Positions 10,656 through 23,100 of a stretch of DNA of 64,000 bases are shown piece after piece. The position numbers and the translations under genes were made by a program. Location: positions 5,050,420 through 5,114,419 of the forward strand of contig RPFO01000041.1 of NCBI GenBank assembly GCA_009746045.1, read 5' to 3'. Origin of the DNA: Mesostigma viride (lineage: Eukaryota > Streptophyta > Mesostigmatophyceae > Mesostigmatales > Mesostigmataceae). A model generated the notes under the pieces. That model was not told where the DNA came from, searched no databases, and saw only the letters and a list, made by a program, of their open reading frames with translations. Position 1 is the stretch's first letter; every line of letters begins with the position of its first letter.

Positions 10656-11462
10656 TGTTTGGATTGGGAGAGGAAACTAATGGGTTTTACACAATGCCTT
10701 GTGCTTGGCCTTGCTACCCACACACCTTGCAGGTGCTGAAAGAAAGAGAGGTTGAAGACAATTTACGTGGAAGAATAAATGGCTTTATTAGAATATAATA
10801 GTTGGAGAAGAGCTTGAATGGAGGTTGAATGGAGGTACCTGCCCTTAGGGGGCAGTTTCCTTTTATACCTTTTAGGCTAGGAAGGATGACATCAGCAATG
10901 ACATCATCACAGAAGCTTGTAGAAACATCCTAGCATATTCCTAGCATATTCCCAGCATATTCTCAGTATATTCCAGGAATATTCCTGGCATATTCTTAGA
11001 ACATTCCTAGAACATTCTAGACATGATCCAATGAGCTGGCATAATAGCTAGATGCCAAGTGTCTACGTAATAATGTGCCACATAACATGATTAATAAAGT
11101 GACACATCTCTTCTCCTTGGAGTGACAAGTGTCATGCAATGAGTCTACCCACTTGTCATCATGTAAGTGATAACATGTGTCATCATGAGCTGCCAACACT
11201 TGTCAGCTCATGGACCAAACACTTGTCCAATAGGCCATAGCACCACTTGTCAATCAAATACGTGATGCTACTAGGCTGACTCAGGTTACAAGTCATCCAT
11301 GTCCAAGAATAGGACTATGGCACATGAATATTGATCAGCTCATTGAGCCTGTTCCATCTAGCTCATCATAGCTATCAAATTCCCAGTCCATATGGAATAA
11401 ATCCAACAAGAAATAAACAGGCTGGGATACATTGTGGCCAGGTGGATATAATATCCCTAACA
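10656..11462 (-). repeat. Element C 3' LTR (minus orientation)
   Basis: 807 bp, from TGTTTGGATTGG to CTAACA on the plus strand; nearly identical to 14362-15169. On the minus strand the LTR reads TGTTAGGGATAT...AATCCAAACA. It holds a run of near-repeats of the type 'agcatattc' (about 10930-11000). Confidence 0.92.
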
Positions 11463-11470
11463 CCCCCCTT
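11463..11470 (-). other. Element C polypurine tract
   Basis: On the minus strand AAGGGGGG lies directly before the 3' LTR start TGTTAGGG, the expected place for plus-strand priming. Confidence 0.75.
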
Positions 11471-12614
11471 AGCCACATGGGCACAATGCAAAAGATGTCT
11501 GGGTAGGTGGAATCTCAACACCCCCCTTAACCACATGCTCGTAGCATGCCGTCCAGTTGCTAGCATGGTGCAACTGAAAATGAAGATGCCGTCCTCGTGA
11601 AACGCTTGAAGCTCCAACATGCGGTCGTGAGCCGCACTACCGCCACTGATCCGTCCCCCCCGGCAACGCGAATGAGTGTCCTGCCATAGCAGCAACGCAC
11701 TAGCTGCCCATCAATCCTGGATGGCTGATACCCAACCCTTAGTTGGAAAAAGTGCTCTAGATGCTACATTCCCCCCTCACTCAAAGCGGCTGCCCATGGA
11801 CACAATAGGGCCACACAGTCCCACACATACAATACGGCAACACATGCCAACAAAGAAAGTCCCTATGAGCTAACCCGAACGGTATAGAGGTAGGGTAACG
11901 GCAACAACACGTGCTGTACACACACGGAGCAACATAACATACGCCATCTCACACAATAAATGACACCAACATCACGTTTTACGCCAAATAAACGGGGTGA
12001 GCAAACAAACATATTGGCAACAAATGCCACACAAACAAGGTACAATACAACCTTCAACACAAAACACAGTGGCCATAACAGATAAACACGCTTCATAGCA
12101 AAGAAAACAGGACGTGCAAGACATTACCGCCACAAAGGCGAACACAAGTAACGATTACTTCGTCACGATTCACAAATCAATGCCCGAGAGTAAACATAAC
12201 GTCCGACATTACAGGCTATGCCGAAATGCACAGCCGAATTCGACACAAAGGACGTAAGCATTTGCATAAAATCAATGCTCTCAGCACAAAACAAAATAAC
12301 ACACGCGTCACAGGCACTTTACTTACGAAAACAAGTCGTAGACGACGATACAACGGCGCTTCACTACGCCGCAGACTAGTGCCACAAATAGCGTGCAAAA
12401 ACTCTGGATATACACTCCAGGTACGTAGAAAACGTCTCGTGGGAACAATCCAAAATGCGTGGGCCATTGCCACTGAACGCATGGCAAAATAAACACATAA
12501 TTGCTGGAAGAACACAAAGAAAGAACCAGAACACGCACGCTTACGGCGCCTCACAATTTCCAGCAAACACGACACAAAAGTCGACATACAAGTTCATTTC
12601 CCACAGACAAAACA
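11471..12614 (-). other. Element C noncoding interior
   Basis: About 1.1 kb between the end of the coding frame and the 3' LTR. No frame of protein-like composition is seen on either strand. A second C-run motif like the polypurine tract occurs at about 11520-11530. This is where integrase and RT would be expected; they are absent. Confidence 0.6.
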
Positions 12615-14278
12615 TTAGGGCAACCTTGAGGAGTGGGGTCTGTGCATCCTGGGCGACAATTTCCAAGGGTCGTTGCAGCTAGCGCAGTTGCAAATGCCAT
12701 GGCCTGGCCGAACACCGTAAACTGACCGACGTGATACCTTGGCAGCATTTTGCACCTGAGTTGACCGTTGGTGCTTGACCGCACTTTGGCTGACAGGTCG
12801 CTGTCCACGACGTGGTCGGCTCGCTCGAGGCCTCGCGCCAGCACCGGACTTGGCAGTCCAGGACTTGGAAAAATTTGGCAGCTTGGTCGATTTCGCCCTC
12901 GCGTCACGAATTTGTTCCCCCTCAGTTAGGCTGGCAGCGTTCGAGCGCCGCGCCTTTGGTCTGGTCGCCGGACTTTGGTTACTAGCACCAGTATCACCTG
13001 GTATGCTGGCGGCGACAACGCGCTCCGCCTGCACTGGGCTGTTCTGGACCGCGGTTTCTGGAAGTACTTCAGCGTCTGACACGGACTTCTCCATTGCGCT
13101 GGAAACTTCTCGAATTGGCGTGAACTTCCACTGGGCCGGCGCAGAGTATATAAAGCCACGCAGTGTGCGAGTAATGCCCAGTAGGCCGCCCCCGATCCCG
13201 CATACACGGGCAAGCATGGCCAGTATGACCGTTAGGCCCACGGCCAGCCACTCCGCCGCGTGTCCCGAGGCACGTGAGATGCTGCGCTCGCTGCTCGCCA
13301 TTTTCTGCCCTTGACAGGCAGCGTCGTTCTTGAAGCTCGTCGCCGAAGATTTCAGCTCTGGGATGGCGTCCATCGCTGCGTCCGCACCGCGCGCGGGCAA
13401 AAAGTAGGTGTTGTTCCTCGTCACGATGCTGCAGGGCCTGCTGTCCAGCACAGCAACCCGCTTGGCGAGGTCGACGTTGTGGCCATCCTTGACGAGCTGG
13501 CCGACAGATAAAAGTCGGGTGCTCAGCTTTGGAACGAGCAGCGCGTTTTGGAGGTGCACGTCTGCCTCCTGGCCCGGCAGCTTCAGTTTGACAGTCCCGA
13601 TGGCTGTCGCCTTCAGTTGCCGCCTGAGCCGGCGATTTCCCTGTTGTGAGGGTGCAGGCACACGAAATCCGACGGGCATGGCGTCATGTGACAGCTCGCT
13701 GCGGAATCCAGCACCCAGCTGGTCGGTGCTTTCTTTTCATACTGCGTGAGTGCAGCAGCATCCGACGGCGATGGCGACTCGGCGATGGTGGCGAAGACGA
13801 AGCCGGACCGCTCCGCAGCCTCCTCGGTGATACGCGCCTCGCTGGCACCTGGTGAGTGCTCCTTTCTCGCTTGGTTCCGTCGCGTTGCCTTGTTCTTGCG
13901 TTCTTGCTTCAGCTCCGGATGCTTCTCCCAGCACTGGGTGTCCACGTGCCCGGCCTTCTTGCAGTAATTGCACCGCCTCTTTCCTCCACTTTTCTTCGTA
14001 GTAGTGTGGAAAACCTGGCCGTTAGGGGAGCCCTCCTTCTTTGCTTGAGCAGAACGCCTTCCGTGCAGTAGCTCCTCCGCCTCCAGCAGCGCAGTCTTGA
14101 CCTCCTTTAGCGAATCCTCCTCTCCAGTTAGGACCTTGACCAGGTCACAATAGGCCGATGCTAAGGCCTTCAACACAGCCTTGATTTCTTCCCATTTCCT
14201 CAGAGACCGCCCATCAAACGTTGTGATGGACTTGCTTGTTGCCCGGAATTGCTTGTAGCACGCTTCCTTGGTAGCCAT
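12615..14278 (-). CDS. Element C gag-protease with a non-retroviral C-terminal extension
   Basis: ATG at 14278. The first frame (to 13613) has a helical gag region, the knuckle CNYCKKAGHVDTQC and the protease start WVLDSAASCHMTP (copia proteases usually show DSGAS; here DSAAS). The protease continues in a shifted frame (13679 to 12615) with VPKLSTRLLSVGQL, so a one-base frame change lies near 13615-13640. After the protease, from a Met codon at 13301, come about 228 residues unlike any retroelement domain: a hydrophobic stretch (about 13253-13170, likely one or two membrane passes) and a basic Ser/Arg-rich tail. This may be a captured host gene piece. Confidence 0.7.
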
Positions 14279-14345
14279 GGTGTCTTCAGTCGCCAATGGA
14301 ACTGGATGTCTCTGGGTTCACAGTGGTCTTCTTGTTCCTCAGTAA

Positions 14346-14361
14346 CAAACCTCCGATACCA
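14346..14361 (-). other. Element C primer-binding site (tRNA-iMet type)
   Basis: On the minus strand TGGTATCGGAGGTTTG starts directly after the 5' LTR. It resembles the plant copia site TGGTATCAGAGC that pairs with initiator methionine tRNA. Confidence 0.8.
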
Positions 14362-15169
14362 TGTTTGGATTGGGAGAGGAAACTAATGGGTTTTACACAA
14401 TGCCTTGTGCTTGGCCTTGCTACCCACACACCTTGCAGGTGCTGAAAGAAAGAGAGGTTGAAGACAATTTACGTGGAAGAATAAATGGCTTTATTAGAAT
14501 ATAATAGTTGGAGAAGAGCTTGAATGGAGGTTGAATGGAGGTACCTGCCCTTAGGGGGCAGTTTCCTTTTATACCTTTTAGGCTAGGAAGGATGACATCA
14601 GCAATGACATCATCACAGAAGCTTGTAGAAACATCCTAGCATATTCCTAGCATATTCCCAGCATATTCTCAGTATATTCCAGGAATATTCCTGGCATATT
14701 CTTAGAACATTCCTAGAACATTCTAGACATGATCCAATGAGCTGGCATAATAGCTAGATGCCAAGTGTCTACGTAATAATGTGCCACATAACATGATTAA
14801 TAAAGTGACACATCTCTTCTCCTTGGAGTGACAAGTGTCATGCAATGAGTCTACCCACTTGTCATCATGTAAGTGATAACATGTGTCATCATGAGCTGCC
14901 AACACTTGTCAGCTCATGGACCAAACACTTGTCCAATAGGCCATAGCACCACTTGTCAATCAAATACGTGATGCTACTAGGCTGACTCAGGTTACAAGTC
15001 ATCCATGTCCAAGAATAGGACTATGGCACATGAATATTGATCAGCTCATTGAGCCTGTTCCATCTAGCTCATCATAGCTATCAAATTCCCAGTCCATATG
15101 GAATAAATCCAACAAGAAATAAACCAGGCTGGGATACATTGTGGCCAGGTGGATATAATATCCATAACA
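14362..15169 (-). repeat. Element C 5' LTR (minus orientation)
   Basis: 808 bp partner of 10656-11462. It differs by one inserted C (aaacc) and one mismatch (tccat versus tccct). GACTT follows at 15170-15174. Confidence 0.92.
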
Positions 15170-15174
15170 GACTT

Positions 15175-15813
15175 TGTCAGAAAACTCCTGATGCAGGCCC
15201 AGGAGAAACTGCTCCCAAGAGAGCTTATCCTTCACTGCAGACCTGGCTTTGTCCCTCACACGCTCAGAAGAATCCCTATTCACTGAGGAAGCATGGAACA
15301 CCTGGACGAGATTGACAGTGGGTCTACGGAGTAGGTGACTAGCTCCATAGCCTCTAACCACTTGTCTAACTCCTCCTAACTCACGGGTGGCTTCAGAGGC
15401 TTCTGGCCGTTCATCACGGCTACAGCACTCATGTGGGGTCTAGTTCCTGGCAACGCGCGAGCATCACTACCCACAGCAGAAGCCCCAGCACCCCCAGCCC
15501 TAGCGTCTACAGAAACATGAGGAGGAACGACTGCCTCGGCCACACGGGCCGTCTTACCACCGTTGGCCTGCAGCCCCTCCCCTTGGCCTCCTCCAGTCAG
15601 CTCAATGCTGTCCGATGGCCCTTCTGCGCGCTCCTTCCCCCGTGCTTCCTCCTTTCGCTTCCGGTACCGCGTCTTTTGCCCCGCCACGCCCTCCATCGTG
15701 GGAATCGCCTCCCCTTCTGGCTGGCCGACTGCTGGCACTGACGCTTCCGCCTCTCCACCCTCTGTCGCAACCGCCTTGCTCCCGCCGCCGACCCCGTTCT
15801 TGCCCTTAAGCAT
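15175..15813 (-). pseudogene. Element B gag, N-terminal part (interrupted by C)
   Basis: Minus strand, probable ATG at 15813. The first part is Gly/Lys/Glu-rich (to a stop at 15376). A second frame continues from about 15361 into a gag-like helix region that ends at the GACTT site where element C entered. On the other side of C, at 10655, the same type of sequence resumes. The stop between the two frames indicates decay. It belongs with 10070-10655. Confidence 0.65.
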
Positions 15814-16027
15814 TACGGACACAGATACAAGATGGCAGCAATGAAAGCAACGCCCGGACCGAAGAGACGTAGGCCGAACTGATCCTGCAAGCAGAGGAAC
15901 TAGCCCCAACACCGGCTTACTGGTCGCCTTTCTTCCAGGCGCTCGACAGTTGACAAAGCCTCAGAAGGAGCTCATACCAAACCACGCACCCTGCATGATT
16001 TCCCCGCACAGGTCTCAAGCCTCGCCA
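15814..16027 (-). other. Element B leader, left side of the E1 insertion
   Basis: Presumed 5' untranslated leader of B on the minus strand. Several short frames are open but none agrees with the frame across the E1 insertion. It ends with the CA that is duplicated at both ends of E1. Confidence 0.4.
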
Positions 16028-16046
16028 CACTAGGAACTCAGGAACC

Positions 16047-16362
16047 GTAAAAGTGGTAAAAGTGGTAAAAGTAGGTGGTAAAAAGTGTTTAAAAGTGGTA
16101 AAAAGTGGTAAAAAGTGGTAAAAAGTGGTAAAAAGTGGTAAAAGTGGGGGGAAAGTGATAAAACGGTGGAAAAACGCTAGGAGCAAAGCAGGTGGTAAAA
16201 TCGTTTTACCACCTTTTACCACTTTTTACCACCTCTTTTACTGTCAAAGTGGTAAAAAATACCACAAAGTGGTAAAAGTGAGGGTGGTAAAAACACGCCA
16301 CAAAGTGGTAAAAGTGAGGGTGGTAAAAACACGCCACAAAGTGGTAAAAATGACAGTGATAA
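16047..16362. repeat. E1 left subterminal repeat array
   Basis: Many copies of GTGGTAAAA(A) and close variants, with some inverted copies near 16205-16235. Such short subterminal repeats are the usual transposase-binding regions of CACTA elements. The last 60 bases hold a 40-bp duplicated unit with GGTGGTAAAAACACGCCAC. Confidence 0.85.
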
Positions 16363-16934
16363 AAAAGGGAAAAATGCAGAGTTTGCCAGCATTACAGCAC
16401 AAGCACTGTTAAGAACAGCTTAACAGGCCATCATTCCAAATGGTTTCTTTATTAGAAATAATAATACATCCCATTTACAGTTGTCTCTCTTGATTTACAA
16501 TGAGGATTTAGCCCCACATTGGGCGTCTAAGCGATATACGTTTACACCATTGTGAAATAACACAGGCCGCATCAAGCCCAGCCAATTAATTTACTTCTTC
16601 TTCAGGTGTCATCATGATCAATGATGCTTCTTTGCATGAACAAAGCCACACAGTTGCCAGCACTCATGCTTTGGAGGCCTGCAGGCACACAGAGCACCAC
16701 CATTGAAGAGGACACAAGGGCAGCAAGGCAGGGGGGGGGGGCAGTCAGGCACGGCAGATAGTTGTTGCCCAGCAAAACATCCTATGGTGAAATGGGTTAT
16801 GCCTGTGGGTATGATGCATGACCTAGCATGAGAGTGATACATACATGAGTAACAAAAATATACGCACATGGCAATTGGGTGTGACAACACCACATCACTA
16901 CATAGCTAAAACGTGCTTCAGAAAAAACATTCCA
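16363..16934 (-). other. E1 accessory gene 3' region
   Basis: No gene. The minus strand contains AATAAAG (about 16447-16452), a plausible polyadenylation signal for the accessory gene. A run of about ten G occurs near 16731. Confidence 0.5.
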
Positions 16935-19100
16935 CTAAATTACCGGATCATGAGTCTGACTCTGGGACTCCTTTGCTTGCCGCTCCAGCTCAACTTTCCG
17001 CTGCGCTTTTGCCATCATGGCCTTGATCGCGGCAAGCTCCAGTTCCGCCTCGGTGAGATCTGGCGCGGAGGGAGCATCGGCAGACGCCGTTGCGGGCGAA
17101 GGACTAGAGGGAGGCGGGATTGCTGGCGCGGAGGGAGCATCGGCAGACGCCGTTGCGGGCGAAGGCTAGAGGCAGGCGGGATCGCTGGCGCGGAGGGAGC
17201 ACCGGCAGACGCCATTGCGGGCGAAGGGCTAGAGGCAGGCAGGATCGCTGGCGCGGAGGGAGCACCGGCAGACGCTGTTGCGGCCGGAGAGCTAGAGGCA
17301 GGCGGGATCGCTGGCGCGGAGGGAGCACCGGCAGACGCCGTTGCAGTCGAAGAGCTAGAGGCAGGCGGGATCGCTGGCGCGGAGGGAGCACCGGCAGACG
17401 CCTTCTCCTTGGGTGGCGCCCGCGCTCGCTTGGCCGGTACATACTCATCCGACACCTCCTCCTTCTCCTCTGCTGGCCCCCAACTCTCCTTCAATTTTGC
17501 ACGTGCGCCTCGAAGGTCGTCGTCAGTGACGTTGCCCAGAAGGACCCACGCATTCTCGTTGCCCTCGGCGTCACCGTAATGCATCGTGGCAAAGTCAACA
17601 AACAGCATTTGCGAGCCCCCATCACGCTCCACAAACCGCGTGCCGTAAGGGGCCTTGAGCTTCGGCTTCACCTCCACCACTTTGCCAGGCTCCCAAACAT
17701 ACGCAGCCGGCCGCGCCCCATCGCGCTCGTACTTGTACCTTTGTGCCACGAAGACCCCGTGCAGTGCTTCTCCGAAACCACCAGGGCCCGGTCGCTCTTG
17801 AACCACCGCGGTTGGCAGTAAGGTGCTCAGATAGTGCGCAAGCCCCAAGTCCATGGGACCACTAGGAAGCTTTCGCTTTGCAGCCGGCTTCTTGCTGGCG
17901 GCCGGCTTGTTGCTGGCGGCCGGCTTGTTGCTGGCGGCCGGCTTGTTGATGGCGGGGCGCGACGTGATGGGCTCGAAGACATCTGGCTTGATGGCAGGCA
18001 CACGAGCAGGCGGGAGACCATCCGGCATTGGCAGGTCGGCCAGCTTGGGCACCGGAGTGGGCGGCTCCACAGTGTTGTTGGGCACCGGAGGGGACGGCTG
18101 CACAGCGTTGCTGGGCACCGGAGGGGGCGGCATGACAGGCTGCGTGCCAACGGGAGGGGGCGGCGGTACAACCTTCTTGGCCACCGGAGGGGGCGGCATG
18201 ACAGGCTGCTTGGGAACGGGAGGGGGCGGCGGTACAACCTTCTTGGCCACCGGAGGCGGCGGCCTCACATCCGATGCCTCCACAGGTGGAGGCGCGGACC
18301 CTGCGACTTCCTGCTCTAACTCCTCCTCAAGGGCTTGGAGCCGAGCTCTGAGTCTCCGAATTTCATCTGCTCGGACGCCTGTGGCATGCTGCACAGGCTT
18401 GGCCTCCGGCTTGACCTCCGGCTTGACCTCCGGCTTGACCTCCGGCTTGACCTCCGGCTTGACCTCCGGCTTGACCTCCGGCTTGACCTCCGGCTTGGCC
18501 GCCGGCTTTGCCGCCGGCTTGGCAGCAGGAATTGCCTGCAAGCAGAGGGCGGGCATGGAATAAGGACGTTAACATTCGGGAAGTCGGTTAATAGCAGACC
18601 CGCGATGAAAGGAAAAACCAAGAAGCTTGCAGACTCCTGTAGCTAAAGATAGCGCTATTACCTTTGGCATGTTCGTCACGTCGCTTAGCGCTTGGCGATT
18701 TTCCTTCAGGTCGCCGTCATCATCCTCGTCCTCGGCGCCAGCACTCTGCCGCTTTTTGGAGCTGCGTTGCTTAGCCACCGGCTCAGCTCCTTTCTTACGA
18801 ATTCGTCAACACTTAGGGCTTTGGGTTTGGAGCCCTTGGGCTTCTGGGGGTGAGCTCACCAGTCGTCGGGTCTAGCACCCAGCATGATGCCTCATACTTA
18901 TCCAGCTCGGCACGGTTGTCGTCACCCACAGCTGTTTCTAGAAAGTTATGCAGCTCTTCTTTACCCGGTTAATCAAGCCTCCACCATCTTGCCATCCTGT
19001 TCCTTGAGGACATACCCGTCTACCAGGTATGCACGGCCAAAGGTCGTTATTTGCAGTCTTAAGGTCCGCACATATTCCTTGGGACCGACGTTTTGTTTGG
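16935..19100 (-). CDS. E1 accessory protein (TNPA-position), repeat-rich, frameshifted
   Basis: Minus strand, stop at 16935-16937. The main exon runs from about 18532 down. It has a KPEV/KPAA repeat (12-bp unit, about eight copies, 18410-18500), P-rich segments with KKVVPPPPP, a folded-looking core (about 17850-17450), five 60-bp units encoding APSAPAIPPASSS-type repeats (17053-17400), and a coiled-coil end (LTEAELELAAIKAMMAKAQR). One repeat copy near 17165 lacks one G and breaks the frame. An upstream exon (about 18778-18665, ending NMPK then GT) and a further coding-like piece (18955-18860) precede it; the true start is unknown. By position it corresponds to the TNPA-type DNA-binding helper, but no homology is seen. 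Confidence 0.5.
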
Positions 19101-20052
19101 GCTTTTCCTCTTCGGTCGCTTTGCATCAAATCGCTCCCACTCCTCGTCACTGCACACGTGAGCTGGTCGTAGCACTGCTACCCTTCTCGGCATTTACAAC
19201 GTTCGGTCGCACACCACCATGCAGATGACCAAGGCTGGCTAAGTCCGGAATCCCCCCGTTTTGCGAACGGAGACGGTGCCAACGTATACATGACGCACTG
19301 CACCTGCCTCTGTCCGCCGTTGGATTCAGCAGATCGACGAACCTGGCAGCATCCCGCGCAAAAATTTTTTGAACGTCTTTCGCCAAAAGCACCAACGGCA
19401 GCTACACAAACGGCCGGACCGCACGCCCGCGCGGGGCCCGCACGCCCCGCGCGGCTGCGTGCGGATCGGCTAAACTCCGTACTGCTTGGTACAAGTACAG
19501 AGGCCTCAGGAGCTAAGGCTGTACCGTTTCAGTAGACTTCTACCAATGAGCCCGTGACTAACCAACACTACCGTACACTGACCGTAATATCTACCATTTG
19601 AATGACTTTGAATGACTGAGAAAATGTCCGTTTGATCAAAAGGGATCGACGACATCGAAAGCGTTGGCGAGCAGACTCAAACTTGCAACGGGTGACTTAG
19701 CGGCTATCACGGCGGCGGGTGGCACGCAGGCAGGCAAGAAAGATGGCGGTCGGCTTGCTACCCACCCATGGATACCGGACTCGAGCCGAACACTTACATC
19801 GACACACATGCTAGCTGGCCAAATTTCGTGATGTCTCCTTTCCCTTCCTCCACGGATACCTACATTGTCCAGTTTCATTGGTCATCCTGCAGGCTTCCTG
19901 AGTTTTATCGCCAAATTATGTTGGATGCGTTCCTGGAAATGTCGACTGAGCCGGACTTCATGGTCACGGTTGATTAGTGAGCTGCCAGTGGTCTCACTGG
20001 CGCAGACGCCCTAGCGTGGCTCGATTTGTGATCCCGATGGCGACTGGTTAGC
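19101..20052. other. E1 intergenic region between the two genes
   Basis: No supportable gene. It separates the divergent accessory and transposase genes and should contain both promoters. GC-rich palindromic runs occur near 19420-19455. Short frames here lack protein-like composition. Confidence 0.5.
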
Positions 20053-20100
20053 CACGGAGGGCCGGCATTGACCATCAACGGTCGATGCCGGCCCTCCATG
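20053..20100. repeat. Inverted repeat immediately upstream of the TNP2 start
   Basis: Arms at 20053-20073 and 20080-20100, 21 bp each with two mismatches, loop ATCAAC; the core is GGAGGGCCGGCAT. It ends 12 bp before the transposase ATG, so in a transcript it would form a strong hairpin in the leader. Confidence 0.85.
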
Positions 20101-20112
20101 TAGAGATTGTAA

Positions 20113-23100
20113 ATGCGTCAAGGACAGACAGTCGATGAATTCATGGCCGAGGACCCTGACGACGGGTCGGCCAGTGGAGAGGATGCAGCACGCCAGTTTG
20201 CTAGAAATTATGACGAAGCAGTGGCCAGAGTCAAGGACGATACGCCATTGTACCCGGGATCTGAGAGCAAGGCCTTGATGTTTACATTGCAATTGCTGAC
20301 GCTAATGGGGGAAAACTCATGCCCTCAGACCTTTGCTGATGAGCTCTTTAAGCTGTTGGGAAACGTTCTCCCCGCGGGCAACACTCTGCCCGACAGTATC
20401 TCGAAGGCACGGAAAGTGATCAAAGGCTTGGGCTTGGGGTACCGTGTGTACGATGCCTGCCCATGCGAGGGTTACTTGTACAAGGACAAGATTACTAAGA
20501 GCTGCCCTCTTTGCAAGCTGTCGCGCTACGAGACGTACACTGACAGAAACGGTGACATCGTCAACTCGCGGAAAGCGCATCGCCAGGTTAGGCACTTCCC
20601 CCTGATGGATCGGATTAGGGCCTGGTTCCGAGTCCCGGAAATGGCGGAAGCCCTTCAGTACGCTGCGAAACATGAAAACAGGGAGCCAGACTCATCCACG
20701 CGCGTTGTGGACGGCTTGAAAGGCAGGTTTGCACTTGTTTCTACGCCTTCTGTTATGCAATGTGTGCCAAAGTATCAAGTTCGAGATTTTTCCTCTTGCG
20801 CTTATCTTTTGTTTGTACTGCTCTGATGGATACCTTTCTTTTTACGTCTGGTGTTTCTTGTGCATGGACCTGTTCGTGCAGACAGCCGTGCCATCCAGCA
20901 CATAAAGAACAACTGGGACTTTCGCAGCCAGCCGCGGAACACCATCTTCCTTCTGAATTTTGACGGAGTATGTCCAAGGTCTTTCATGGATACCCACAGC
21001 AGCTGGCCCGCGTTTGTTTCCTGTGTGAACTTGCCCGAGTGGGTGATGGTGAATGGGCGGTTTTGCCCTATGGTGCTTCTTGTGGGCGCCATGAAGGGGA
21101 AGGCACCCAAGAACATGACCATTTTTTTGGACTTGATCGCTGAGGACTTCCTGGTACTGTGGAAGGGGTATTACATTTGTGATGTGACGCTGGACGTGGC
21201 GGTGTTTACACTACGACATTTGTGAGGTCCATTCTTGCTGGCATAATTCACGACTACCCGGCATACTCCAAGTCCCTGAACATTCCAGATGCAGGGTACT
21301 ATCAATGCGTCCTACATGGTGATGAGTGGCGTGGGGTTTTTATCTCAAATGGCCGTATCGTTCTCCTTGGCAATGACCGCATGTTTCCCGAGGGTGACCC
21401 CCGCCGGCCGGCTCACGCTCCTGTTGTTCAGGAGATGGACCATGCTGGCTACCTGAAGTACTGTGCTACGCTAAAAAAGCAGCCCGAGCCGTTTCTCAAG
21501 TTACCGTACTGGGTTCACCTGAAGATCCGTCATTTTATTGACGAGTTCCATCTGTGTCCCAACAACTTCAAGCGGGTCATTCATTGCACAAGCGGTAATT
21601 GCTAAACATTTAATTGTATCATTTCATTGTGATTGTTGCATGCATACATTGACTGTGGCCTATCTGTTCACATGGAAAGCTGATGTAATATTTTTTTTTT
21701 TTTTTGTTTGTACTATATGCAGGGAAGGCTATGGCGACCGGGTCACTTCGTGGCAGGCTGAAGGTCCTCGGTCTGAACCCGGAGCTGTGGCGGCCTGATG
21801 AAGACCCTCCACCGGAGGGAGACCCACCACCGGAGGGAGACCCACCACCGGAGGGAGACCCTCCACCGGAGGGAGACCACCAAAGTCCACCGAAGAAAGG
21901 CCGCAAGAAGAAGAGGGCGCCAGCACCGCGCCCCGGGTTCCAGCTGACGGCTGAGGAAAAGGCTGATATCAAGCGTAAGTGTGACATTGGGTTTTTATTT
22001 TTCCCGTAATTTGGAAATTTAATATGTAGGACTGACTATGGTCTGTGTGATTTACATAGGACTGACTATTTTTTTCGGCTGTCGTGTTACTACTATGTGT
22101 TATTTTTTTGCGTGTGGTTGTAATGCGCAGGTCTCGATGACATCATGGCGCATAGCCTACCCGACTACTTCACCGGCCGGATCAGTGGCTTGCTCTGCGA
22201 TGCGAAGAGTACTGAAAAATCCAAGACGCGTGACAAGATCCTCTACTTTTGCAAGCAACTCCCGACCATCTTGCGTGGGCGGTTAGATGACGATGCACGG
22301 CAAGCATTTCTCCTTCAATCAGCGGCCTGGGACTTTGTGTTTTCTAGCGGCCCGGCGACTCAGCAGCAGTTGGATGACTGCGGCGAGATGTTTTTGCTTG
22401 CTGCTGTGGCGATGGAGCGTATAGCGCCAGCGTCTGAGATGGCAAAATCTGTTCATATGATGGCCCACCTGGCCCAGCAAATCCCCTTGTTGGGTCGATG
22501 TGACACCCGCACCATGGCGTCGGGCGAGCGGATGATGGGGGCCATCACGAAAGCTAAGCTGTCCAACGTCAATGTGGAGTGCTCCATGGACGGAGCATAT
22601 CGCAAGTCTGAGGCGCTGACCCATCTGGCCTATCACATGGTGAAAACCGGGATGGTAAGTACACGCTAGTGACCGATTTTTTTTTTATGGATTTGTGTGC
22701 AGATTTAGTGTTATGTACGCGCTGCTTGTGGCCCGGTCTTGTGCTGCATGCAGCTAATTTCTGTGCATATTTGTGTGCGCTGCTTGCAATGTCTTGTTTG
22801 CTTTCTTTTTTTTTTTCAGCCAAAAGACCGCTACTACATCTGGGACGTCATCCACGCAGACCCGTCCAAGAAGGTCGAGTTGGGGGGGCGCAGCCGCAAG
22901 GTTAAGAATTTCTACACTTTCACCGCCGCGGAATCTGATGAAGTGGGCGCGATTTTGTTGGAGTATGCGCTGCCCAATGCGGAGTACAAAGATCCCGAAG
23001 TCAACGGCGATGAGGCCTACTGGTAAGACGCCGCTGTCCTATTATTGTAAGTTGCTATTCTTTGAGCTGATTTTCTTTCAGTATATGGAACTTCATCTGA

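Larger units (their letters stand above)
10656..15169 (-). mobile_element. Element C, non-autonomous Ty1/copia-type LTR retrotransposon
   Basis: Complete element on the minus strand: LTRs of 807 and 808 bp, TG...CA termini, primer-binding site, polypurine tract and a GACTT duplication on each side. The interior (11463-14361) encodes gag and a copia-type protease, then an unrelated membrane-spanning segment. No integrase, RT or RNase H is present. The two LTRs show only one indel and one mismatch by eye, so insertion was recent. It splits the gag gene of element B. Confidence 0.9.

Noticed and set aside
17015-18563. Plus-strand frames rich in Gly and Arg across the E1 accessory gene
   Set aside because: They mirror the minus-strand repeat protein, which has splice sites, a coiled-coil end and a polyadenylation signal.
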